A stretch of DNA of 64,000 nt from Scytonema hofmannii PCC 7110 (GTDB taxonomy: Bacteria; Cyanobacteriota; Cyanobacteriia; Cyanobacteriales; Nostocaceae). Positions 56,415 through 64,000 of this stretch are shown here, in pieces. Position 1 is the first letter of the stretch. Every line of letters begins with the position of its first letter. Position numbers and translations under genes: made by a program. The DNA lies in the NCBI RefSeq assembly GCF_000346485.2, contig NZ_KQ976354.1, positions 2,855,421 to 2,919,420 of the forward strand, in the 5' to 3' direction. The notes beneath the pieces were generated by a model that did no database searches, was not told the origin of the DNA, and worked only from the letters and a program-made list of their open reading frames with translations.

Positions 56415-56946
56415 ATTCTAACTCTATCCCCGAATTTCTCACAAGTCAGTCAAAAAAATCACAGTCTTTCCCAGCTATCGTAATTCGGGCGATCGCAAAT
56501 CTGATACCATTTTGGATTTGAGATGCGTAGATGCGTGGATTGAGAAAGCTGATTAAGGAATGTGAATTTAATAAAGTGCAAGACTCTTGTGGAGTGGGCG
56601 TCAAAGCCCGCTTGTTCTCTGGGACGGGCAAGATGCTGGTTGTCCGTCGTTGGCTCCTTGTATACTTCTGCGTCAAGGCCTGCTCGTTCTCTGGGACGGG
56701 CAAGATGCCCATCCCACAAGAAATATAATTTATTTTGTGTTCCTAATAAAGATTGAATTCCTAAATGCTTACATTGCTTGCGCATCCCACAAGAAATATA
56801 ATTTATTTTGTGTTCCTAAGCCTGCCGAAGATTCAGTGCGGATCTTTATTTTAGACGTTGGGTTAGTAAGCAAGACGATTACTTAAGGTTCCAGTAACCT
56901 CGACACCAAGAGATAATAATATTATGATTTTAGAGAAGTCTTATAA
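56415..56946. repeat. Repeat-rich spacer left of the CRISPR locus
   Basis: Two CTCTGGGACGGGCAAGATGC strings (about 56617 and 56686), the same family as 21939/23841/28114, and a duplicated 39-bp block CATCCCACAAGAAATATAAT...TTTTGTGTTCCTAA (56712-56750 and 56784-56820). Short frames here translate the repeats and are not genes. Confidence 0.75.
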
Positions 56947-57142
56947 ATTTTTGGCAAGGCAAAGCACGGGCAAAAACCCCCCACCTCCCGCCAAATCGAC
57001 AGAACCTAGACAAATCAATAGTTTTAGCAATTGAGGTATGAGCATAGAGCTTGTTCGTGAAAGCCAGAAATGGACTTTTAAAACACTCCCGCCAAAAATA
57101 CTCGTGGAAATGGCTCTACAGTTAGCTTTGATAGGCTGCCCT
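56947..57142 (+). promoter_or_regulatory. Leader of CRISPR array 1
   Basis: A/T-rich leader. Block 1 at 56951-56995 has GGCAAAGCACGGGCAAAAACCC and CCTCCCGCCAAA; block 2 at 57087-57110 has CCGCCAAAAATACTCGTGGA. Both blocks recur in reverse orientation at 58461-58626 beside array 2, at about the same distance (32-33 nt between block 2 and the first repeat). Likely carries promoter and spacer-integration signals. Confidence 0.8.
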
Positions 57143-57969
57143 CTTTCAAATAAATGAAACCCGTTCGCGGGATTGAAACAAAGAACAAGATATCAAGACT
57201 GTTGATAAAAAACTCTTTCAAATAAATGAAACCCGTTCGCGGGATTGAAACAAAGCAATTATGCAATCTCTGTAATATTATCTTTAACCTTTCAAATAAA
57301 TGAAACCCGTTCGCGGGATTGAAACCTTAATCAAAAAGATCAAGCGCCAACTTTACTAGACTCTTTCAAATAAATGAAACCCGTTCGCGGGATTGAAACT
57401 GCTACTGGGTGTGCGGTGTCCAATGAATTTTTCAACTCTTTCAAATAAATGAAACCCGTTCGCGGGATTGAAACATAATAATATTTCCTCTGAGGTATCA
57501 TCTACTCCAGCTCTTTCAAATAAATGAAACCCGTTCGCGGGATTGAAACTTGAATTTTCCCCTTTTACTTCTGTTAGCAAGAATTCTCTTTCAAATAAAT
57601 GAAACCCGTTCGCGGGATTGAAACCCCTCCATCTACAGAAGCGTTTGATGATTTTATAGAACTTTCAAATAAATGAAACCCGTTCGCGGGATTGAAACCG
57701 CTAGATGACCTTTAGGGCTGCTTAGTAGGTTCCGCTTTCAAATAAATGAAACCCGTTCGCGGGATTGAAACACGCAAGTGCCTATATAAAGAAGTTAGAA
57801 ACGTTGTCTTTCAAATAAATGAAACCCGTTCGCGGGATTGAAACTCATCACTGGCTAGCCAGGTAGTAGAAGGACTTAAGCTTTCAAATAAATGAAACCC
57901 GTTCGCGGGATTGAAACATGTTGTTGAAATCAAAAAAAGTAGAAAGACTTTCTTTCAAATAAATGAAAC
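57143..57969 (+). CRISPR. CRISPR array 1: 11 full repeats plus a half repeat
   Basis: 37-nt repeats starting CTTTCAAATAAATGAAAC, with a CCCGTTCGCGGG palindrome, ending in ATTGAAAC. Repeat starts: 57143, 57215, 57289, 57363, 57438, 57513, 57588, 57662, 57735, 57808, 57881, then an 18-nt half repeat at 57952-57969. Spacers are 34-38 nt (35, 37, 37, 38, 38, 38, 37, 36, 36, 36, 34). All full repeats are identical. The ATTGAAAC end and the leader on the left mean transcription on the plus strand. Type by repeat and neighbours: I-D. Confidence 0.97.
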
Positions 57970-57970
57970 T

Positions 57971-58222
57971 TCATTCTTGAATGTTTTCTAATAATTGTGT
58001 TTCCATTGCCACTACTTTGGCTAGCTGTTGTTCTAAAGCTTGCTTGCGTTGGCGTATTCTTTGTAATCTTTCCCTCTTCGCTTCCTTACTAAAAAACTGG
58101 TCAAAGAAAAAGTCTTGTTCTCCTTTTGTTAATCGCCCTATGCAGGGGTCTTTATCAATTTCATCAAGTGCTTGAAAAATAGCAATCTGTTCTGATGTTG
58201 GCGTATTGTCGGGAGACTTCAT
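57971..58222 (-). CDS. Unknown small protein between two CRISPR arrays
   Basis: 83 residues. The N-terminal half is acidic (SEQIAIFQALDEIDKDPCIGRLTKGEQDFFFDQFF), the C-terminal half is a basic coiled-coil-like helix (RERLQRIRQRKQALEQQLAKVVAMETQLLENIQE). No family recognised. The stop codon ends 1 nt from the half repeat of array 1, and the start lies 27 nt from array 2. It is on the same strand as array 2, so the array-2 transcript would run into it. TATAAT occurs 3 nt before the ATG. Could be a remnant of a longer gene. Confidence 0.6.
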   Translation of the reverse strand: MKSPDNTPTSEQIAIFQALDEIDKDPCIGRLTKGEQDFFFDQFFSKEAKRERLQRIRQRKQALEQQLAKVVAMETQLLENIQE

Positions 58223-58249
58223 ATTATTATACTTAACCCTAAAGGCATT

Positions 58250-58430
58250 GTTTCAATTCCGCAAGCGGAAGTCATTAATATGAAACGCCGCTCAACAATT
58301 TGCTTCCCCAGATTTCGACTTGTTTCAATTCCGCAAGCGGAAGTCATTAATATGAAACTAAAATGGCGATTGCGCTCCCATGACAAAACCCACGTTTCAA
58401 TTCCGCAAGCGGAAGTCATTAATATGAAAC
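58250..58430 (-). CRISPR. CRISPR array 2: three repeats, two spacers
   Basis: 37-nt repeats on the minus strand ending in ATTGAAAC (plus-strand start GTTTCAATTCCGCAAGCGGA), with a TTCCGCTTGCGGAA palindrome. Repeats at 58250-58286, 58322-58358 and 58394-58430; both spacers are 35 nt. The repeat body differs from array 1 but shares the 8-nt tag and GAAAC at both ends. Leader lies to the right, so transcription runs toward array 1. Confidence 0.95.
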
Positions 58431-58626
58431 CCGAAATTTGAAACCCTGTACCATCTTAGTTTCTACGAGCATTTTTGGCAGGGGAGGTCAAAAACTCCAT
58501 TTCAGCAGATCGCAGAAACTGTCAAATAATTGACTTTACAAGACAAATTCCTGTCATGATAAGGGTTACAGACTTTTGGCGGGAGGTAGGGGGTTTTTGC
58601 CCGTGCTTTGCCCCGCCAAAATTTTG
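58431..58626 (-). promoter_or_regulatory. Leader of CRISPR array 2
   Basis: Homologous, on the opposite strand, to the leader of array 1: block 2 at 58461-58489 (CCTGCCAAAAATGCTCGTAG on the minus strand) and block 1 at 58574-58626 (GGCAAAGCACGGGCAAAAAC, then ACCTCCCGCCAAAA). The intervening sequence differs. Confidence 0.8.
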
Positions 58627-59089
58627 AGCATATTCCAATCTCAAGGTACAGAAGTGACCGGAGCTTGCTGAAAACAGACTGCGGTACTGTATAAGCTAAA
58701 GATAAATGCTCTCATGAAAATTGTCAAATTGATTTTTTTTATTCTTTTTCTGTTTTTTAACGTCTATATTTAATTTAAGTTTTTCTGTTTGATATCCCAA
58801 TGCAGACGCTTTTCCTAACTCAATATTAGACTTCTTGTATCAGAAAATTTTATCTGCGTGCATCTGCGTGCATCTGCGGTTAATTATTCATTTTTTTGAC
58901 TTTTGCAAGAAGTCTATTCCTTTTGCGATCGCTGGCGGCATTGATAAGTCAGTCGTCACGGCATTTGAAGTGAACTTGTCCAATTCTAAAAGGAATTTGC
59001 ACAAACAGGATACACCCTACAAATAATATCTATTTCCTTATTATTTCATAACAATCGCGTCTTTCTTTGCGCCTTTGTGTGAGATGTAA
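58627..59089. other. Gene-free region between array-2 leader and WYL gene
   Basis: A/T-rich. Has a T-rich run near 58735-58760 and a GCATCTGCGTGCATCTGCGGTTAA repeat at 58859-58883. A 63-codon plus-strand frame (58835-59026) is repeat-encoded and not supported. Confidence 0.5.
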
Positions 59090-60064
59090 TCAATTTTCAT
59101 CTGCCGATAATTTTTCCCATATCTTCTGATACTCTTCTTTCATCTCATCAGCCAACTTTTGCGGACTGAGAATTTGAACATTTTCTCCATATTTCAAAAT
59201 ACGCTGACGAAACCAAAACCAATAATCTATCGTGGCTTCGATGTCGCGAAATTTTCCTTCCGGATCGCTGCAAACAATGACTTCATCCTTCCGTCGAGGT
59301 TTGTAATTGGCTAATTGTCCGCTCGTGCGATAACGTACTTTCAATGTGGGAAAGTCACATGATGACCAACGAGTATCTGATGCAGCACCAACATTGACTA
59401 TTCTATCAAGGCGAAAGATATGATTCTGGTCGATGTTGGGCCAATAGTCAAAACGCTTGGAACGCCAGTCTGGTCTAAATGCAAACAGGTAGAGAACACC
59501 GTCGTGCAATCGCAACTCCGAACGGTCAATATCCCAGATTCTCCCTTCTCCTGGTTGGCTTTGATAGCGAATTGTATAACGACACTGTTGCTGAAAGCGT
59601 TCTTGGAGTTGACGCACAATGGTATCCAAATTGCGATCGCTATAATCAACAGGAGGACTAAAATCGACTTTAACAAACGCTGGAATGTCGGATTCTGAAA
59701 GGTTCCCAATGCGCTGAATTTGGCTGGCTTGAGCCGAAAAGCCCATATCAGAAAGGAAATAAGCCGCTATTGCTAGGGCTTGTCGCTGTTCGGCGGACAG
59801 GAGTAGGGGAAATTTTGACTCGACGAGTTCGTAAGGGCTGTGAGTTGTACTTTTAATTTCGATACCGCAGTCCCTCAGCTTGCGAATTGTGCGGGTCAGT
59901 TTTTGCTTAACATCAGCATTATCTATAGATTGACCGTGCTGTTCGAGAAAGATTGATAGTAAATCTGTGAGTTCATCGCGTCGTCGTGGTTTTTCGGCTA
60001 GAAGTCTGAGGATTTCTAGAGCAAAGGCAAGCTGGTTGTAACTTGCATCCACTTTGGGCGGCAT
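59090..60064 (-). CDS. WYL-domain transcriptional regulator
   Basis: 324 residues. N-terminal winged-helix-like part (NQLAFALEILRLLAEKPRRRDELTDLLSIFLEQHG), WYL domain in the centre (RIWDIDRSELRLHDGVLYLFAFRPDW, then RFDYWPNIDQNHIFRLDRIVN), and a C-terminal extension with EATIDYWFWFRQRILKYGENV. WYL regulators bind nucleic-acid ligands and control CRISPR arrays and other defence genes; in cyanobacteria one (Sll7009) represses a CRISPR array. It is divergent from cas3, with a 128-nt spacer, so it may control cas3-cas10d expression. Confidence 0.88.
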   Translation of the reverse strand: MPPKVDASYNQLAFALEILRLLAEKPRRRDELTDLLSIFLEQHGQSIDNADVKQKLTRTIRKLRDCGIEIKSTTHSPYELVESKFPLLLSAEQRQALAIAAYFLSDMGFSAQASQIQRIGNLSESDIPAFVKVDFSPPVDYSDRNLDTIVRQLQERFQQQCRYTIRYQSQPGEGRIWDIDRSELRLHDGVLYLFAFRPDWRSKRFDYWPNIDQNHIFRLDRIVNVGAASDTRWSSCDFPTLKVRYRTSGQLANYKPRRKDEVIVCSDPEGKFRDIEATIDYWFWFRQRILKYGENVQILSPQKLADEMKEEYQKIWEKLSADEN

Positions 60065-60192
60065 TGTTGGAAAGCGTTTTGCGTATTTGACTCTATTAGT
60101 GTTCCCAGAATTTTTCCATTGTAGTCAAAAAATGATACCAAAATTTTTGAACCTAGTACTAGACTTGGTTCAAAGGAAATACAGGGAAGCAA

Positions 60193-62328
60193 ATGAAGCT
60201 TTTGTTACAACCCCTCTACTCTCAGCTTAACCCAGGAGTTGAGAACTGTCCGCTTGGGTGTACTTCTAAATGCATTGTCACTCAACAGGCTCCCAATCTT
60301 AAGCCACCGCCGGGATGTGTTTGTCCCTTGTCATCGCACCAAGCAAAAACTTATAAAGAAATTATACACGGAAATGCAGATATTATTTGTAATAAATCGG
60401 CAACTGGTGATGGTAAGTCGTTGGCTGCAAATTTACCGGGACTCATTAACCCAGACTTCCGCATCATGGCTTTGTATCCCACTATCGAACTTGTGGAAGA
60501 CCAAGCCGAACAGCAAAAGCACTACAACAGCCTATTCAATTTAGATGCTTCTCAACGGGTTGACCGTCTATTTGGGGCGGAATTAAATAGACGAGTTAAG
60601 CAAGCAGATAAGAGTGATAAGTTTCAAGAACTCCTGTTGGCGATTTATCAAAAGCCTGTTTTGCTAACCAATCCCGATATTTTTCATTACATGACTCACT
60701 TTCAGTACCGCAATCCGGCTTATGGTAACGCTCAATTACCATTGACATTGGCTGAATGGCCTGATTTATGGGTGTTTGATGAGTTTCCTATTTTTGGCAG
60801 CCATCAAGAGACTGCTGCTTTAAATAGTTTGGCGTTCATTCGCCGCAGCCAAGAAAACCAACCTCGTCCCAGACGGTTTTTGTTTACTTCAGCAACACCA
60901 AAACCCGATTTTATCGAACAACTCCGCAAAGCTGGTTTTAAAGTGGCTTCAGTTGAGGGTGTTTATGCAAATGAGGATACACCTGGGTTTCGACAAATTC
61001 TTCAACCAGTGGACTTGGAGTTTGTGGAATTACCGAAGGACAAAGACACCCAGACGTGGTTAGAGGAAATGATTCCGACTCTTCAGCAAATTCTGAATGT
61101 GGAGTCAAAAGCGAGGGGCTTGATTATTATGAATTCGGTGGCGAAAGCCGGTCAGGTCACTCGTTTACTACAAGCTTTGTTACCAGGGGTGATTGTTCGA
61201 GAAATTAGCGGACGTATCGATCGCCAGCAAAGATTGCAGGTGCAAAATGACTTGAAAGATTCCAGTCAACCAGTTCTCGTTGTCGGTACATCTGCAGTTG
61301 ATGTTGGCGTTGATTTTAAAATTCACCTGTTGATTTTTGAAAGTAGCGACTCTGCAACAGTGATGCAGCGTTTGGGACGCTTGGGGAGACATCCCGGTTT
61401 TAATCAGTACACGGCTTTTATTTTGATTCCGGGTCATACTCCTTGGGTGACGGCTCGACTGCAAGAAAAACTCACACCCAATCAAACAGTTACACGGGAT
61501 ACTTTAGCAGATGCGATCGCTTATGCATTTGACCCACCCAAAGAATTTCAAAAATATCGCCAACGTTGGGGTACATTGCAGGCGCAGGGAATGTTGTCAC
61601 GGATGACTCAAGAGAATAGGAAAGTCAGCGAACTAGTCCGTCAACACATGACCGAAGACTTGCAGCGTATTTACTCGCAAGATTTTGCGTCAGCAAGCAG
61701 ACAGTGGTTTGCGATGCAAAATAATCCTGTTGGTAAAGCAACCCAAAAAGAACTTTTACGCTTCCGAGGAGGTTCAACGCTACAAGCTGCCGTTTGGGAT
61801 GGCAATAATTTCTATACTTATGACCTGCTACGACTTTTACCTTATGCACGAGTTGAAATTATTAACCGCGACACATTTTTAAATGCAGTTACTCAGTCGG
61901 GAAGAGGAGAAGAAGAATTTCCTGATGAATTTATCAATGTTTATCTTCGCATTCAAGAATGGTTAGATAAGCGAGTGGATAATCTTAGCTTGCACTGCAA
62001 CCGTAACAGCAGCGAGTTACCAGTTGGCGAACTCTATTTAATAGATAAGTTAAGTTTAGTTGGAGATTTGCAAGCTGAAGTTGTTAATTGTTTGCATCAC
62101 AAGAAATTACTCACTTTTTTAGTTCCAGTCAACAAAAGTAAACTCAGCAGCCATTGGGAAGTGAGCCGCACTCTTAACCTCAGCCCGTTATTTGGCTTAT
62201 ATCGTTTGGTTGATGCTAGCGAACAAGCTTATGCGTGTGCCTTTAATCAAGATGCTTTACTTTTAGAAGCTTTAAAGTGGCATTTGAAAAAGTTTACAAG
62301 CACGCGATTTGAATCCACCATTTTTTGA
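60193..62328 (+). CDS. cas3: Type I-D CRISPR helicase Cas3 (Cas3')
   Basis: 711 residues. Superfamily 2 helicase without an HD nuclease: Walker A region ICNKSATGDGKSLAANLPG (non-canonical SATGDGKS, 69-76), DEFP at 196-199, motif III TSATP (232-236), motif VI QRLGRLGRHPG. The N-terminus has Cys19, 23, 27, 42 and 44, a possible zinc site. In type I-D, helicase and nuclease are split; the HD nuclease is in Cas10d. Starts 128 nt from the divergent WYL gene and is 309 nt upstream of cas10d on the same strand. Confidence 0.93.
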   Translation: MKLLLQPLYSQLNPGVENCPLGCTSKCIVTQQAPNLKPPPGCVCPLSSHQAKTYKEIIHGNADIICNKSATGDGKSLAANLPGLINPDFRIMALYPTIELVEDQAEQQKHYNSLFNLDASQRVDRLFGAELNRRVKQADKSDKFQELLLAIYQKPVLLTNPDIFHYMTHFQYRNPAYGNAQLPLTLAEWPDLWVFDEFPIFGSHQETAALNSLAFIRRSQENQPRPRRFLFTSATPKPDFIEQLRKAGFKVASVEGVYANEDTPGFRQILQPVDLEFVELPKDKDTQTWLEEMIPTLQQILNVESKARGLIIMNSVAKAGQVTRLLQALLPGVIVREISGRIDRQQRLQVQNDLKDSSQPVLVVGTSAVDVGVDFKIHLLIFESSDSATVMQRLGRLGRHPGFNQYTAFILIPGHTPWVTARLQEKLTPNQTVTRDTLADAIAYAFDPPKEFQKYRQRWGTLQAQGMLSRMTQENRKVSELVRQHMTEDLQRIYSQDFASASRQWFAMQNNPVGKATQKELLRFRGGSTLQAAVWDGNNFYTYDLLRLLPYARVEIINRDTFLNAVTQSGRGEEEFPDEFINVYLRIQEWLDKRVDNLSLHCNRNSSELPVGELYLIDKLSLVGDLQAEVVNCLHHKKLLTFLVPVNKSKLSSHWEVSRTLNLSPLFGLYRLVDASEQAYACAFNQDALLLEALKWHLKKFTSTRFESTIF

Positions 62329-62637
62329 ATATGAAACATTTTAATGGAGTTTTTGCCAATATTTTTGTGAATGGTTTGGCAAATATTTTGGCGAATGTTT
62401 TGGCGGTTTGAAGAATGTTTTAGCGAACGTTTTGGAGTTGTGGAGTTGTGACGAATGTTTTGGCGAATATTTTGGCGAATAGAATTCGCGACTATACAAG
62501 CAAAGTCCGCCTACGCGGACTCAAGAAAAAACTGGGTTCTGAAACCCACGTAGGTGGGTTTTGCCTGTATAGCCGTGATTTCCAATCACCTAGGCAAATA
62601 AATCCAAAATCGTAAATCTAAAATCCAAAATCATATT
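62329..62637. repeat. Tandem repeats and MITE-like element between cas3 and cas10d
   Basis: 62345-62490 is an imperfect tandem of GAATGTTTTGGCG-type units, some with TTTTAGCGAACG. From 62484 a palindromic element starts GAATAGAATTCGCGACTATA and ends near 62580 with CTGTATAGCCGTGATT, with GTCCGCCTACGCGGAC inside, related to the element at 3046. An ATCCAAAATCGTAAATC repeat precedes the cas10d start. No gene found. Confidence 0.7.
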
Positions 62638-64000
62638 ATGTCTACCCTTCTTCAAACACTGCTCATCGAAACTTTACCAGAAGATACAGACCCGATTTTG
62701 CGTTTGTATATCGAGAAGCTACTACCACCACTCGAACGAGAATTTAGTGTCATTTCAGCTTTAGGTGGTTCTTACGAAGCACACTATCAAGTATTATCTT
62801 TGCTTGGGGATCCCTATGCTCAAGAAAAAGCTCAAAGGTGGTCGAGTCGTGCAGACCAAAATTTATTGGTTCACGTTCTCAATGGCTTACTGACTGCTTG
62901 GAACATCAGTAAATATTTACCTCAACCCTTATCAGATATTGAAAAATATTTACTTTGTTTGGGATTAACTCTGCACGACTATAACAAGTATTGTAACGGA
63001 CAAGGAGAAGAAACACCGAAAAATTGGCAAGTCGAAGAAATTATTGATTTGTGTCGCGATTTAGGAGAAAAACTTGAATTTAAATTATTTTGGTCGGAAT
63101 GGCAAGACTATTTACCTGAAATTGCTTATTTAGCACAAAACACCCAAAATAAAGTTGGGACAAATCCTTACCCTGCTAACTGGCCAGTTCCTAAAATTAA
63201 AGATCGCCGTCGTTTAGGCAATCCCCTTCATTATCTACTTGCTTTTGGTGATATCGCTGTGCATTTTAGCGATCCAGCAGATATAGATACTCAAACCGGA
63301 GGACAAAGACTGCGGGAACAATTGCGATTTTTAAAAATTAACAAAAATTTGGTTTATCATCGCTTGCGAGATACTGTAGGTATCCTCAGTAATGGTATTC
63401 ATAACGCCACAATTTTGTTTGCTAAAGAACTCCATTGGGAACCAATTCTGTTCTTTGCTCAAGGTGTCATTTATCTAGCACCACCAGATAATGAAACTCC
63501 AGAAATTCAAAAACTTCAAGAATTTATTTGGATTCAAGTGAGTGGAGTCTTAGCGAGTAAAATGATGGGCGGAGATATTGGTTTTAAGCGAGATGGCAAA
63601 GGCTTAAAAGTTGCACCGCAAACCTTGGAATTATTCTCTCCAGCAGAACTTATTCCCAAATTACCGCGAGTCATTGAAGTTAAAGTCGCCAATAGTAAAG
63701 ACCCCGCAACACCCAAACGTTTGGAGAAGTTACCTTTAACTGAAACTGAACGAGAATTTCTCAGCAAAGGTGCAGATATTCGAGCCGATCGCATTGCCGA
63801 ATTTATTTTTCTAACCCAAAAAGAGTTTTTTGCTGAGTCTCCAGAGTACATAAACTGGATGCTTAACACTCTGGGAATTAGTAACGAAATATCACCAGAA
63901 CAAACACAAGTCCAAGCAGGAGGTGTAAATTATGGATGGTATCATGCTGCTGCTTATTATGTTGCATCTCATGCGTCTTTAAAACCAGAAGATGTATCGG
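62638..64000 (+). CDS. cas10d: Type I-D Cas10d (Csc3), 5' part
   Basis: Large subunit of the type I-D Cascade complex, continuing past the right edge; 454 codons visible, no stop. The start is MSTLLQTLLIETLPEDTDP. A candidate HD-nuclease site: His79 (QNLLVHVLNG) and His113-Asp114 (LTLHDYNKY), then HYLLAFGDIAVHFSDP. In type I-D this HD domain degrades the target strand, complementing the HD-less Cas3. It follows cas3 on the same strand and the rest of the operon (cas7d, cas5d, cas6, cas4, cas1, cas2 expected) lies beyond the window. Confidence 0.92.
   Translation, partial: MSTLLQTLLIETLPEDTDPILRLYIEKLLPPLEREFSVISALGGSYEAHYQVLSLLGDPYAQEKAQRWSSRADQNLLVHVLNGLLTAWNISKYLPQPLSDIEKYLLCLGLTLHDYNKYCNGQGEETPKNWQVEEIIDLCRDLGEKLEFKLFWSEWQDYLPEIAYLAQNTQNKVGTNPYPANWPVPKIKDRRRLGNPLHYLLAFGDIAVHFSDPADIDTQTGGQRLREQLRFLKINKNLVYHRLRDTVGILSNGIHNATILFAKELHWEPILFFAQGVIYLAPPDNETPEIQKLQEFIWIQVSGVLASKMMGGDIGFKRDGKGLKVAPQTLELFSPAELIPKLPRVIEVKVANSKDPATPKRLEKLPLTETEREFLSKGADIRADRIAEFIFLTQKEFFAESPEYINWMLNTLGISNEISPEQTQVQAGGVNYGWYHAAAYYVASHASLKPEDVS

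Noticed and set aside
56446-56886. Several short frames on both strands with LGRARCPSHKK-like or ENKRALTP-like peptides
   Set aside because: They translate the dispersed CTCTGGGACGGGC repeat and its duplicates; no independent support.
57078-57580. Minus-strand open frames across CRISPR array 1 encoding recurring FNPANGFHLFER-type peptides
   Set aside because: They are translations of identical CRISPR repeats; there is no start-site or family support.
58219-58419. Minus-strand open frame across CRISPR array 2 with repeated MTSACGIET peptides
   Set aside because: Only the repeat read in frame; the real feature is the array.
60193-62328. Cas3 seen as truncated because it lacks an HD domain
   Set aside because: In type I-D the HD domain is on Cas10d, and that gene follows with HD residues.

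Overview
The window looks like chromosomal DNA of a filamentous, probably heterocyst-forming cyanobacterium (Nostocales). Evidence: many HIP1 octamers (GCGATCGC), 7-8 bp short tandem repeats between genes, several interspersed hairpin families, two one-helix high-light-inducible genes, a CrtO-type carotenoid ketolase, CYP110-like P450s, an initiator tRNA interrupted by a group I intron, and a type I-D CRISPR locus. Species cannot be named from sequence alone.

Layout. 1-2804 (minus): deoC, recO and an MFS exporter running off the left edge. 3157-6369: a cytosine-5 DNA methyltransferase and the broken remains of a nuclease/UvrD-like helicase, probably a decayed defence or restriction island. 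6520-8902 (minus): a membrane GTPase, a PD-(D/E)XK homing-endonuclease homologue, and tRNA-fMet with a group I intron. The endonuclease gene lies outside the intron. 9070-11959 (minus): asparaginase II, CGLD27-like protein, RsfS and a yqeK pseudogene. 12611-15421 (minus): exopolysaccharide genes (WcaI-like glycosyltransferase, STAS/sugar-transferase fusion). 15770-19612: queE, a PEP-CTERM phytase-like protein, DUF3318 and YbjN-like genes. 19830-23701: toxin-antitoxin genes and relics (antitoxin plus truncated RelE, a hicB scrap, an intact HicB/HicA pair), an alpha/beta hydrolase and a DUF3598 gene. 23938-30883 (minus): crtO, DUF2993, two P450s and a second DUF3598 gene. 31617-33830: an unusual transketolase/phosphoketolase-like enzyme. 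34007-35929: VapBC-like pair, a ribbon-helix-helix gene and small membrane proteins.

36134-48802 holds central information genes: miaA, gyrB with a 551-residue intein, sigA behind a 1.6 kb gene-free stretch, two near-identical hli genes, an intact IS element, and a GyrA/ParC subunit without a GyrA box. 49067-56414: a single-domain response regulator, a TPR protein, an HlyD/MacB-like export pair without an ATPase, and a class I lysyl-tRNA synthetase.

56947-64000 is the CRISPR region. Two convergent arrays have different 37-nt repeats but homologous leaders, and a small unknown gene fits exactly between them. Then come a WYL regulator (minus), cas3 of type I-D (plus) and the start of cas10d, which continues past the right edge. 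The CRISPR neighbourhood and the tRNA-fMet intron/endonuclease arrangement are the most interesting parts.
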